A stretch of DNA of 11,984 bases from Methanoculleus sp. UBA208 (GCF_002498065.1 NZ_DAFZ01000051.1:1-11984), one strand, 5' to 3'; counted from the first letter of the stretch, positions 5,711-11,984 are shown. The notes: a model not told the origin generated them from the sequence alone. Program-made: numbers and translations.

Positions 5711-5739
5711 ACACTCTCAAGTATAATACTTATGAGTGT
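5711..5739. promoter_or_regulatory. 29-bp dyad over the ATPase start codon
   Basis: ACACTC (5711-5716) pairs with GAGTGT (5734-5739), and AAGTAT (5719-5724) pairs with ATACTT (5726-5731), symmetric about A5725. Twelve of fourteen position pairs are complementary. The dyad begins 2 bp after the TATA box and covers the predicted transcription start and the ATG, the classic position of a repressor site. Confidence 0.6.
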
Positions 5740-7144
5740 GTTCCTCGACCGGCATCGGGAGTTATCGGCGCTTGCCGATCGCTACCGGAGCGGCAAAGCC
5801 GAGTTCGTTGTGCTTTACGGGAGACGCCGCGTCGGAAAGAGTGATCTCATCGACCAGTTTCTCCAGTTCGGGAACGGGATCCACCTGCTTGCCCGTGAGG
5901 AGTCGAAAACCCTTCAACTCCGGAAATTCTCAAGAGACCTCGGGAATTATTTCGAGGATCCCTTCCTCAAAAGAACCGGTTTTTCAGACTGGGACAGTTT
6001 CTTCGAGTACATTGTGCAGCGATCCGGCTCCCGGTTTGTCCTTGCCATCGACGAGTTTCCGTACCTCGTCAAAGAAGATCCCTCGCTTCCGTCTATCATC
6101 CAGGATTACTGGGACACACACCTCAAGGAGACTCAGGTCTTCCTCCTCCTCTCCGGCTCGAGCATCTCCATGATGGAGTCGACGACGATGGACTACAGAA
6201 GCCCACTTTTTGGCAGGAGAACGGGCCAGATCCTCCTGCACCCTCTCCGGTTCATCCATGTTCTCGACTACCTGGGGGATATGCGCAAGGCTGTGGAGTT
6301 CTATGCCGTCTTCGGGGGGACGCCTGCATACATCATGACCGCCGATCCGGATAAAGACATCATGGCCAACGTGGAAGAGAAGTTGCTGCGGGAGGACTCT
6401 TTCCTCTTCCGGGACGTCGAGTTCGTTCTCAGGACGGAACTTGCCGAACCCCGTTACTACTTCTCCATCCTCTATTCCATTGCGGAGGGGAACAACCGTA
6501 TCGGCCTCATCTGCAATGATACCGGCCTTTCCAAGAGCATCGTGAATAAGTACCTCTCCGTTCTGATCGACCTGCAACTGGTACACCGGCGTATACCTGT
6601 AACCGAGGGGCAGAAGAGCAGGAAAGGTCTCTACTTCCTCTCTGACAATCTCTTCAATTTCTGGTTCTCATTCGCCAACCCCTGCCTGGAATCGCTTGAG
6701 CGCGGCAACGCCGGGCTGATCGCGGATCAGTACGTCAAACCGCGGTTCGCGGCGTATGTGGGCAGGCTCTTTGAGGCAATCGTCGCAGATCTCTTTGAAC
6801 TCTTTAACCAGCACGGTGCCCTGCCCTTTGTCTATACCCGGCTGGGGAGTTGGTGGCACCGGGGTGAGGAGATCGATATCGTCTGCCTCCGCGAGGACCA
6901 ACCAGAGATTCTCTTCTGCGAGTGCAAATGGCAGGACGGTGTGGACGGCCATCGGGTTCTCGAGGAGCTCCGGGCGAAAGCGCCCCATGTCTCATGGCAG
7001 AACGGCAGGCGCAAGGAGCATTTCTGTATCGTGGCACGAACATTCTCTCGCCGCCCGATGGAGGACGATCGAGTCTCCTGCTATGACCTTGACGACCTAA
7101 CGAGGGTTGTTGCAGATTGCCGAAAAGGAGGTTTCTCGGCATAG
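5732..7144 (+). CDS. Archaeal STAND/AAA ATPase with DUF234 nuclease-like domain
   Basis: The 470-aa product belongs to the archaeal ATPase family (PF01637-like, STAND class MJ/PH-type) fused to DUF234. The P-loop is GRRRVGKS (30-37) and Walker B is FVLAIDE (102-108). LSGSS (140-144) is the sensor region and SPLFGRRTG (157-165) probably supplies arginine contacts. A winged-helix segment spans about 250-290. The C-terminal domain (about 335-470) has an intact PD-(D/E)XK pattern: Glu348, Asp382 in EEIDIV, and Glu397-Cys-Lys399 in FCECKW. All catalytic residues appear present, so both ATPase and nuclease activity are possible. The family is expanded in archaea and its role is unsettled; mobile or defence-related functions have been suggested. 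It is a lone gene with its own leaderless-type promoter and a dyad over the start codon. Confidence 0.92.
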   Translation: MSVFLDRHRELSALADRYRSGKAEFVVLYGRRRVGKSDLIDQFLQFGNGIHLLAREESKTLQLRKFSRDLGNYFEDPFLKRTGFSDWDSFFEYIVQRSGSRFVLAIDEFPYLVKEDPSLPSIIQDYWDTHLKETQVFLLLSGSSISMMESTTMDYRSPLFGRRTGQILLHPLRFIHVLDYLGDMRKAVEFYAVFGGTPAYIMTADPDKDIMANVEEKLLREDSFLFRDVEFVLRTELAEPRYYFSILYSIAEGNNRIGLICNDTGLSKSIVNKYLSVLIDLQLVHRRIPVTEGQKSRKGLYFLSDNLFNFWFSFANPCLESLERGNAGLIADQYVKPRFAAYVGRLFEAIVADLFELFNQHGALPFVYTRLGSWWHRGEEIDIVCLREDQPEILFCECKWQDGVDGHRVLEELRAKAPHVSWQNGRRKEHFCIVARTFSRRPMEDDRVSCYDLDDLTRVVADCRKGGFSA

Positions 7145-7153
7145 GCGTGCTGT

Positions 7154-7177
7154 ATCCGGAACCCGGATCCTCCGGGT
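7154..7177. terminator. Alternative stems after the ATPase gene
   Basis: ATCCGG/CCGGAT (7154-7159 with 7163-7168) and ACCCGGA/TCCGGGT (7161-7167 with 7171-7177) are two perfect, mutually exclusive short hairpins 10 bp after the ATPase stop. No T tract follows on the plus strand. They may end or protect the ATPase transcript. Confidence 0.35.
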
Positions 7178-7252
7178 GGAGAAGGCGCACCGGAGCATTG
7201 CTTTGTTCGCATCGACCGGGCGTGTATCGGAGTTCCCGGGACTATCTATCGC

Positions 7253-7259
7253 AAAAAAA
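7253..7259 (-). terminator. T7 terminator of the replication/translation block
   Basis: The minus strand carries seven consecutive T residues 4 bp after the PAC2 stop codon. Oligo-T tracts are the main intrinsic terminators in archaea, and this one closes the leftward block that starts at rpl44e or earlier. Confidence 0.65.
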
Positions 7260-7263
7260 GGCG

Positions 7264-8010
7264 TTATCCGATATAACTCAGTTCTTCGCGACCTTTTGCC
7301 TCTTCGGCTTCCTGGATCTTTGCTATGAGTTGCTCCATATCCTCGGCACGCTGCTGCAGGGAGGTATGGTCGACCTCGATCCCGATCAGGCGGGAGAGGA
7401 CCGCCAGAAGGCTGTCGGCACTCTTCGGGTCGACGATGTAGCCGCTCGTCTCGCCCATCAGGCAGATGCCCTCGATTCCCCGCGCCTCGCCGAGGCCGAG
7501 CAGGAGGCCTGAGGCCCCCACGATCATCCCGTCGCTTCCCGCATTCTCAAACGACCCTCCGGCCGCCTCCACCTCCGGCCGGAGATGCAGCATGTTGACG
7601 GCGGAGAGCACCCTCGGGCTCTCGACCAGGTGGCCGACACCGTAGCCGCCGAGTGCGTAAACCCGCCGGACACCGAGGTCTTGTGCGATGTCGAGGTAGT
7701 GCTCCGCGAGGATGTAGTGGCCTTCGGCCGAGTTGCTCTGAAAATCCCCTACGAGAAAGAGGAGCGCTTTTCCGTCCTTCTCGCAGTGGTAGATCTCGTT
7801 GTTGACGAGATGAGTGACCCCCTGTTCGTCGACGATCACCTGCGGCGGGAAGTGGATCGAGGAGATCTCTCCTACCTTCTCGCCCTCGAGTTCATGGATC
7901 AGGTGTTCGGCGACGAGTTTTCCGACGTGCCCGATGCCGGGCAGACCCTCGATCAGGACCGGGGCGTCGATGTCATCTTCTCTTGAAAAAGCTACTGTGA
8001 CGTGTTCCAT
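7264..8010 (-). CDS. PAC2-family proteasome assembly chaperone
   Basis: The 248-aa protein belongs to the PAC2 superfamily, related to eukaryotic PAC1/PAC2 and archaeal PbaA/PbaB, which assist 20S proteasome assembly or act as activators. Hallmarks are the N-terminal LIEGLPGIGHVGKLVAEHLI (19-38), the central LLFLVGDFQS with the following helix, and the glycine-rich YALGGYGVGHL. A charged helix near the C-terminus (about 212-240) is predicted to form a coiled coil. The C-terminus is SYIG, close to but one residue off the HbYX proteasome-docking motif. The ATG at 8010 follows AGGAGG (8022-8027) embedded in the end of nop10, which it overlaps by 19 bp. Placement after aIF2-alpha and nop10 is a known euryarchaeal arrangement. 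Confidence 0.9.
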   Translation of the reverse strand: MEHVTVAFSREDDIDAPVLIEGLPGIGHVGKLVAEHLIHELEGEKVGEISSIHFPPQVIVDEQGVTHLVNNEIYHCEKDGKALLFLVGDFQSNSAEGHYILAEHYLDIAQDLGVRRVYALGGYGVGHLVESPRVLSAVNMLHLRPEVEAAGGSFENAGSDGMIVGASGLLLGLGEARGIEGICLMGETSGYIVDPKSADSLLAVLSRLIGIEVDHTSLQQRAEDMEQLIAKIQEAEEAKGREELSYIG

Positions 8011-8159
8011 CTGCGTACGGTCCTCCTGTAGTTACCGTACCTATCCTGTGGAGAAAAACGTGCCGGGTGGGCCGGCCGGCACGGCCGGCCGCAGACCGGA
8101 CAGACCGGAGATAGCGTGTATCTCAGGTCGTGCGGACAGCGGCGAATGCGGTTGCTCAT
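7992..8159 (-). CDS. nop10: H/ACA RNP protein Nop10
   Basis: This 55-aa gene, absent from longer-ORF lists, was read from the minus strand between aIF2-alpha and PAC2. Nop10 binds Cbf5 and is needed for H/ACA guide-RNA pseudouridylation of rRNA. The product starts MSNRIRRCP and contains the family pattern: Cys8, YTL at 14-16, the CPVCG knuckle (Cys20, Cys23), and the highly characteristic HPARFSPQDRYGNYRR (31-46). The expected second zinc Cys of the first knuckle is replaced: the motif reads CPHD. His10 or Asp11 may complete the site, or zinc binding is weakened. The ATG lies 6 bp after the aIF2-alpha stop. The 3' end overlaps PAC2 by 19 bp and carries its ribosome site. Confidence 0.93.
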   Translation of the reverse strand: MSNRIRRCPHDLRYTLSPVCPVCGRPCRPAHPARFSPQDRYGNYRRTVRRWNTSQ

Positions 8160-8165
8160 ATGGTC

Positions 8166-8945
8166 TTATCCGGCCTTCTGCTTCCGGATAAACTTGCCGG
8201 ACCCGCCCGCCCGTTCGACCACGCCGACGGCGGCGCTTGCAGCCTTCTCGATTGCCTTCTCGGCCTCTTTATAATCGGGTGCGGTCACTTTTATCCTGTA
8301 TTTCGGGGCCCCGACGTAGATCAGGTCGATATCCACGTTATCGACCTTCGGCTGCGCACTCCGGAGCGCACGACGGATGACGTTGACACCGTCGGGCCGG
8401 GGGGACGTCAGGATAAGATGTCCCGTGATGGTCACCCTCGAAACCTTCACGTTCTCGTTCGCGACGGTGACGAGCGCTTTTTTGACCGGCTCGTCGAGTT
8501 TCAGCCTGTCCGCCGCCTCGCCGCCGGTTGTGACGATGTCCTCGAAGGCCGGGTACAACTGGCCGTATTCACGATATATAGCCTCCTCGATGATCTTACT
8601 GTCCGCTCCCGAGGCCTCCGAGGCGAACCCGATCCATTTGGCGGCCTTCTGCTCGTTCTTCCACTCGTGAATCTTTTCGCGCCGCTGGTGCTCGTTTACA
8701 TCTTTTAACGAGAGATCGATGTGGCCGCGGTCGGGGTCCACATTCAGGACTTTGCAGACGACTTTCTGTCCCTCTCTTACGTAGTCCCGGATGTACTTAA
8801 TCCAGCCCCGTGCTATCTCGGATATCGGTATGAGCCCTCTTCGCTCGTTGTACTCGTCCAGGGTCACGAACGCCGCAAAGTCCTTGACGTCCGCGACCGT
8901 GCAGACAACGAGTTCTCCGTCTTCGGGCCACTCTCTCTCATGCAT
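8166..8945 (-). CDS. eif2a: Translation initiation factor aIF2 subunit alpha
   Basis: The 259-aa protein is the alpha subunit of archaeal IF2, which with beta and gamma delivers initiator tRNA to the ribosome. It shows an N-terminal S1 domain from GELVVCTVADVKDFAAFVTL to GHIDLSLKDV (about 9-83), a helical middle domain, and a C-terminal alpha-beta domain around KVDNVDIDLIYVGAPKYRIKV. The region equivalent to eukaryotic Ser51 reads ISEIARGW, with no serine in that position. A TTG at 8960 would add five residues and overlap rps27e; the ATG at 8945 is preferred because GTGAT (8952-8956) lies 6 nt upstream and the family typically begins with a short acidic N-terminus before GELVV. It sits 7 bp after rps27e. 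Confidence 0.96.
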   Translation of the reverse strand: MHEREWPEDGELVVCTVADVKDFAAFVTLDEYNERRGLIPISEIARGWIKYIRDYVREGQKVVCKVLNVDPDRGHIDLSLKDVNEHQRREKIHEWKNEQKAAKWIGFASEASGADSKIIEEAIYREYGQLYPAFEDIVTTGGEAADRLKLDEPVKKALVTVANENVKVSRVTITGHLILTSPRPDGVNVIRRALRSAQPKVDNVDIDLIYVGAPKYRIKVTAPDYKEAEKAIEKAASAAVGVVERAGGSGKFIRKQKAG

Positions 8946-8951
8946 GGAATT

Positions 8952-8956
8952 ATCAC
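8952..8956 (-). promoter_or_regulatory. aIF2-alpha ribosome site fixing the start
   Basis: The minus strand reads GTGAT, overlapping the rps27e stop codon, with 6 nt to the ATG at 8945. It favours this ATG over the in-frame TTG at 8960. Confidence 0.55.
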
Positions 8957-9141
8957 TCAAGTACTGCCAGTATCTCAGCCTTTATATCAGCTTTCCCGCC
9001 GTGGGGCTCTGCAAGGATACGCCCGCAGACGTTGCACTCCACAACGGTACTCGCCCTTTCAAAGACTACCTGTTCGTTCTCACAGTCGGGGCACTTTACC
9101 CGGAGGAATGTGCTCCTGTTCTCTCTGTTCACCCGGACCAT
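8953..9141 (-). CDS. rps27e: 30S ribosomal protein S27e
   Basis: The 62-aa zinc-ribbon protein matches archaeal S27e in length and motif. It has CPDC (Cys17, Cys20) and CNVCG (Cys36, Cys39), separated by the conserved ENEQVVFERASTVVEC stretch, and ends in the usual short helix IKAEILAVLE. It binds the small ribosomal subunit. The ATG follows GAGGT (9148-9152) at 6-nt spacing, and the gene begins 9 bp after the rpl44e stop, so it is co-transcribed and probably co-translated with rpl44e. Confidence 0.96.
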   Translation of the reverse strand: MVRVNRENRSTFLRVKCPDCENEQVVFERASTVVECNVCGRILAEPHGGKADIKAEILAVLE

Positions 9142-9150
9142 ACTATAACC

Positions 9151-9429
9151 TCACTCCGTAAGCTCGAATTTACCGACCCGGAATCCCGGCCGGAGGTGCG
9201 ACTTTCCACAGACCGTGCACCGGTATTTGACGTTGATCCTCTTCGTCGGCTTGTCGCCGCCGGGCACCTTGCTGAATTTGCCCATGTTGCCCACCGTGCT
9301 CCTGCGCGCTTTCTGGCGGTCGATCCAGTTGAAGTGGCGAACTTTGCCCTTCTTTACCTTCACGACTTCATGAGTCTGGTGGTTTCTGCAGAACGGGCAG
9401 TATGTCTTGAATTTGGATGGCATTTTCAT
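9151..9429 (-). CDS. rpl44e: 50S ribosomal protein L44e
   Basis: The 92-aa protein is archaeal L44e, a large-subunit zinc protein near the E site. Zinc ligands are Cys11 and Cys14 (CPFC) and Cys71 and Cys74 (CTVCG). The basic middle KVKKGKVRHFNWIDRQKARR and the STVGNMGKFSKVPGGDKPTK block are family signatures. The start MKMP at 9429 is typical of archaeal L44e and is preceded by a weak GAGG at 8-nt spacing; the internal ATG at 9423 would lose the conserved first residues. It is the first gene after the internal promoter at 9462-9469. Confidence 0.97.
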   Translation of the reverse strand: MKMPSKFKTYCPFCRNHQTHEVVKVKKGKVRHFNWIDRQKARRSTVGNMGKFSKVPGGDKPTKRINVKYRCTVCGKSHLRPGFRVGKFELTE

Positions 9430-9461
9430 GATAGTAGCCTCTATTCGATAGATACGAGTAC

Positions 9462-9469
9462 CTATATTA
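9462..9469 (-). promoter_or_regulatory. TATA box of rpl44e inside the gins51 stop
   Basis: The minus strand reads TAATATAG, whose first three bases are the TAA stop of gins51. The box centre lies about 37 nt before the rpl44e ATG, predicting a leader of about 12 nt. It can separate ribosomal-protein expression from the replication genes upstream. Confidence 0.5.
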
Positions 9470-10132
9470 CTTGTTAAGCCTAATATTTAAGGCTATGTCG
9501 CTCTCGCAGAGCACGTCTGCATTGTTTTCCGGCAGGGTGACGATATCCCCTCGCTCCAGTGCGTAGGTCCTGCCGTCCACTCCCATGAACGACTCCATAT
9601 CGGAGAGGATATGCACGAGGGCGTAGGGAGATTGGACGGTTCGGCGATGTGCGGCTTCCGAACCCTCCGGCCCGGGGACCTCCCGGGCCTCGTCGACTCC
9701 ATCCATCCGGCCGGCGGCGGCTGCACCTTCGACGCCGAAGGGACACTCCACCCCGTGGACGAGCGTCTCCCGGCACCCCTCGATGGCGTCGACGATCTGT
9801 TCGTACATCGCCCGCTCCGCCGGGAGCATCTTTCGTGCCTCTTCCTTGTCGAAGTACTGCCCCTCCATCTGCTGGAACGCAAGGTCGAGGATCTGCCGGG
9901 TCCGGACCGAGAAGATCTCCTGCACGGTGTCGGTGACGCTGCCGATCTCCTCGATGAGCAGGCTCCCCGCCCGGCTCTCCAGGGGGTTCTTCAGGCCGTA
10001 GTAGTCTGCCTTGAGCTTCTCGACGTAGGCCCGGGCATCCTCGTAGAGGCCGGGCTCGATATGCGAGAGCCTTCCCGAGTGGTGCATGTCGAGCAGCATC
10101 TGCCGCAGTTTTTCAAGGAGGTCGGTGGCCAT
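9467..10132 (-). CDS. gins51: GINS complex subunit Gins51
   Basis: The 221-aa protein is an archaeal GINS subunit, part of the CMG replicative helicase with Mcm and the Cdc45/GAN-type factor. The order of domains is A then B, which marks the Gins51 (Sld5/Psf1-like) type. The helical A domain covers about 1-125, and a linker rich in Gly, Ala and Glu spans about 129-165. The C-terminal B domain begins at about 171 with VHILSDMESFMGVDGRTYAL and continues through RGDIVTLPENNADVL. The ATG at 10132 overlaps the priS stop by one base (TGATG) and is preceded by GGAGGT at 5 nt. A GTG three bases earlier is too close to that site. The following rpl44e promoter overlaps its stop. Confidence 0.9.
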   Translation of the reverse strand: MATDLLEKLRQMLLDMHHSGRLSHIEPGLYEDARAYVEKLKADYYGLKNPLESRAGSLLIEEIGSVTDTVQEIFSVRTRQILDLAFQQMEGQYFDKEEARKMLPAERAMYEQIVDAIEGCRETLVHGVECPFGVEGAAAAGRMDGVDEAREVPGPEGSEAAHRRTVQSPYALVHILSDMESFMGVDGRTYALERGDIVTLPENNADVLCESDIALNIRLNK

Positions 10133-11247
10133 CACGCACCTCCCGTGATCTCTGCCATGTTCCGGCAGCAGAGGAAGATCGCGAGCGCCTCGGGGACGCT
10201 CTGGACCCCTGCTTTGAGGGTGTAGGTGTTCCCGAGCAGGGACGTGGTGAAGTTTGCCTTCATGTCGACTCGTACATCGCGATCGCCGAAGACCACCGCG
10301 TCCACGAGGGGGTCGAAATCCGCGAAATCCCGGATGCCGAGCGGCACCACCCGCATGCCGCTGCCGCCGTGCAGCGACCCCGCCGCCCGGATCAGCCGCT
10401 TGATATCGGTCGTGACCGGCTCGTCCGCACGCGCTCCGGCGTCCCGGAGCCTTTCCTCGAAGTCGGGTGCGGCCGTGATCGCCCGGACGACCCGGTTCTT
10501 GAGGAGGTCTCCTGACTCCTTCGCGAGAAGGGCGTCGAGGTCCGCGAGGAACTTCGCGGCCGCCTGCTTGCCGATACCTTCAAGCCCCGCAAGGTAGGCC
10601 GTCGCCTCCGCCGGGTCGAGACCCGCAAGCCAGAGCAGGTGGGTCCGGAGGGCTTCCGCATAGCGCCGCCGCCACCCCGATTGCGCGCCCCCGGGAGCAA
10701 GCATCACGTCCGGGTCGAGCCCGATGCCGCAGACGTAGTCGACGACCTCGCGCCGCTCCGGGCTCCCCCACCCCCGGACGGCGATATCGGTGACGTGGAT
10801 ATGGTAGCCGCGGCCCCCGGAGAAGGCGACCCTGATATGGTTCCGGGCAAAGCCGAGCTCGTCGGTCAGCATCCCGAGCAGTTTTTCGGTCTCCTCCTTG
10901 ACCCGCGCAAGCATCATCGCGTAGGGGCCGCGGACGATATGGTCGGCATCGAGATCGAAGATGAGGTCGGCCCCGGCCCAGTTCTTATCGTTCATCGTCG
11001 CCGCCGACGGCGTCTGGTAGTAGGCCGTCGAGTAGTAGACATGGGCGGGAACCAGGTTTTTGACGTATGCGCCGAGTTCCAGCGGGTCGGCAAACGCCAT
11101 ATGCCGCCGCATCCTGACTTCGGCCGCGGCATCGAAGAAGACGAAACCCCATTCGCGCTGCTCGAGGGAGGACGGAACGGTGAGATTCTGCCTCTGGTAG
11201 TAATCGGCGAACCTCTGCTTCACAAACTCGAGCGTCGCGGGTTTCAT
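10132..11247 (-). CDS. priS: DNA primase small (catalytic) subunit PriS
   Basis: The 371-aa protein is the catalytic subunit of the archaeal/eukaryotic-type primase, which makes primers with PriL. Catalytic residues are visible: Asp98 and Asp100 in DLIFDLDADH, the SGGRGYH motif (143-149), and Asp281 in TDIKRLIRAAGSLHGGSG with the nucleotide-contacting Ser291 and His293. No Cys/His zinc knuckle follows the DLD motif; the only cysteines are at 173, 360 and 361, so the zinc site seen in Pyrococcus PriS appears to be absent. The ATG at 11247 overlaps the elp3 stop in an ATGA, and the 3' end overlaps gins51, so the three are translationally coupled. Confidence 0.96.
   Translation of the reverse strand: MKPATLEFVKQRFADYYQRQNLTVPSSLEQREWGFVFFDAAAEVRMRRHMAFADPLELGAYVKNLVPAHVYYSTAYYQTPSAATMNDKNWAGADLIFDLDADHIVRGPYAMMLARVKEETEKLLGMLTDELGFARNHIRVAFSGGRGYHIHVTDIAVRGWGSPERREVVDYVCGIGLDPDVMLAPGGAQSGWRRRYAEALRTHLLWLAGLDPAEATAYLAGLEGIGKQAAAKFLADLDALLAKESGDLLKNRVVRAITAAPDFEERLRDAGARADEPVTTDIKRLIRAAGSLHGGSGMRVVPLGIRDFADFDPLVDAVVFGDRDVRVDMKANFTTSLLGNTYTLKAGVQSVPEALAIFLCCRNMAEITGGA
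10138..10143 (-). promoter_or_regulatory. gins51 ribosome site within priS
   Basis: The last priS codons GGA GGT form a perfect archaeal ribosome site, with 5 nt to the ATG at 10132. It decides the gins51 start and couples its translation to priS. Confidence 0.65.
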
Positions 11248-11984
11248 GGGAACGTCTTGATCATATATGGGCCCACTTGTTCATATCCCTGTTTCCTGTA
11301 GTAGGGCCGCACCCCGACACCGCTCATCACCGCGAGGTGCCCGTAACCGTGATCGCGTGCCTCTTCTTCGGCCGCGGAGAGGAGTTGTGCGCCGAAACTG
11401 CGGTGCTGCCACTCGTCGGCGGATGCCGGGGTGCTGATCGGGACCACGCTCCCGTAGACGTGGAGCTCGCGCAGGAGCGCGGCGTCGGTAAGCTCGTCGC
11501 GGAAGGGCCGGTGCGGGAACCGGAGCCGGGCGAACCCGACCAGGGCGTCCTTTGAGCCCGCCTGGATGAACCGCTCCTCCCCGCCGCACGCCCGGTAAAC
11601 CAGGGTCGAGACCGCCGCCTCCTCCGGGGCGGGCGATCTGCCCACCTCGCGGCAGCGGATGCATCGGCACCGCCCCCCCTGCTCGCGGAGCCGCGCCTCT
11701 GCAAGCTGCCGGAAGTTGCTGTGCCGCGAGCCCGCGACGATCAGTTTTGCCGGGATGTCGCGCTGGATCCGCTGGAGACGGACGTACTCCGGAAGGAGGG
11801 ATTTCGCGTAGGCGACGAGGTCGATCAGTTCCTCCTCGGTATAGGGCCGGTACTCCCCCCGCTCCCAGAGAGCCTCGATCTCTGAGCCCGGCGTCACCAG
11901 GGTCGGGTAGACCTTCAGGAAGTCCGGCCGGAACCGCGGATCAGCGAAGAGTTCCCGGAACATCCGCCGGTCGTCCTCGATGCT
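11244..11984 (-). CDS. elp3: Elp3 tRNA uridine-34 modification enzyme (C-terminal part)
   Basis: Only the C-terminal 246 residues are inside the window; the frame stays open to the right edge, so the radical SAM core lies outside. Archaeal Elp3 adds the carboxymethyl group to wobble uridine of tRNA using SAM and acetyl-CoA. Diagnostic segments are the tail of the radical SAM domain (DFLKVYPTLVTPGSEIEALW), the zinc/linker region (IQRDIPAKLIVAGSRHSNFRQ, then CRCIRCREVG), and a GNAT acetyltransferase domain ending in GVRPYYRKQGYEQVGPYMIK. The acetyl-CoA loop reads QHRSFGAQLL, where the usual first Gly of QxxGxG is Ser. It overlaps priS by 4 bp (ATGA). Confidence 0.95.
   Translation of the reverse strand, partial: SIEDDRRMFRELFADPRFRPDFLKVYPTLVTPGSEIEALWERGEYRPYTEEELIDLVAYAKSLLPEYVRLQRIQRDIPAKLIVAGSRHSNFRQLAEARLREQGGRCRCIRCREVGRSPAPEEAAVSTLVYRACGGEERFIQAGSKDALVGFARLRFPHRPFRDELTDAALLRELHVYGSVVPISTPASADEWQHRSFGAQLLSAAEEEARDHGYGHLAVMSGVGVRPYYRKQGYEQVGPYMIKTFP

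Noticed and set aside
8946..8960. TTG start for aIF2-alpha at 8960
   Set aside because: It overlaps the end of rps27e and lacks a ribosome site, while the ATG at 8945 has one.
1..11984. CRISPR arrays, tRNA or rRNA genes, insertion sequences
   Set aside because: No regularly spaced repeats, tRNA-like arms, rRNA segments or transposase frames were seen on either strand.

Overview
The window reads as a GC-rich methanogenic archaeon of the Methanomicrobiales, most likely Methanoculleus or a close relative. Archaeal hallmarks are the informational genes (PriS primase, GINS, L44e, S27e, aIF2-alpha, Nop10, archaeal Elp3), TATA-type promoters with short or no leaders, and GGAGGTGAT-type ribosome binding sites. 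The genus is an inference from gene content and composition, not from a database comparison.

Left part (1-2661). Positions 1-162 are non-coding and unusually rich in self-complementary segments, ending in an oligo-T tract. Next comes a leftward DUF1614 membrane protein with an atypical C-terminal tail. A gene-poor stretch (994-1389) follows. Two rightward genes then appear: an ABC-type ATPase-fold protein whose nucleotide-binding motifs are almost all destroyed although the frame is intact, and a small exported rhodanese with its own leaderless-type promoter.

Middle part (2679-7177). A leftward groES-groEL operon encodes a bacterial-type (group I) chaperonin. A winged-helix regulator is transcribed divergently from it, and a 30-bp dyad lies between the two core promoters, which suggests a local regulatory circuit. 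Then come an RDD membrane protein (leftward) and a STAND/AAA ATPase fused to a PD-(D/E)XK nuclease-like DUF234 domain (rightward). A 29-bp near-perfect dyad sits exactly on the start codon of the ATPase gene.

Right part (7253-11984). A compact leftward block couples DNA replication, translation and RNA modification: elp3 (cut by the window edge), priS, gins51, then an internal promoter, rpl44e, rps27e, aIF2-alpha, nop10 and a PAC2-family proteasome-assembly chaperone, closed by a T7 terminator. The 55-aa nop10 gene is short and easily missed; it was read directly from the minus strand between aIF2-alpha and PAC2. Genes in the block overlap or sit within about 10 bp of each other, apart from a 37-bp gap that holds the internal promoter.

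The best candidates for new biology are the catalytically ruined ABC protein, the divergent chaperonin/regulator operator, and the nuclease-ATPase with a dyad on its start codon. None of these is proven to be a new system by sequence alone.
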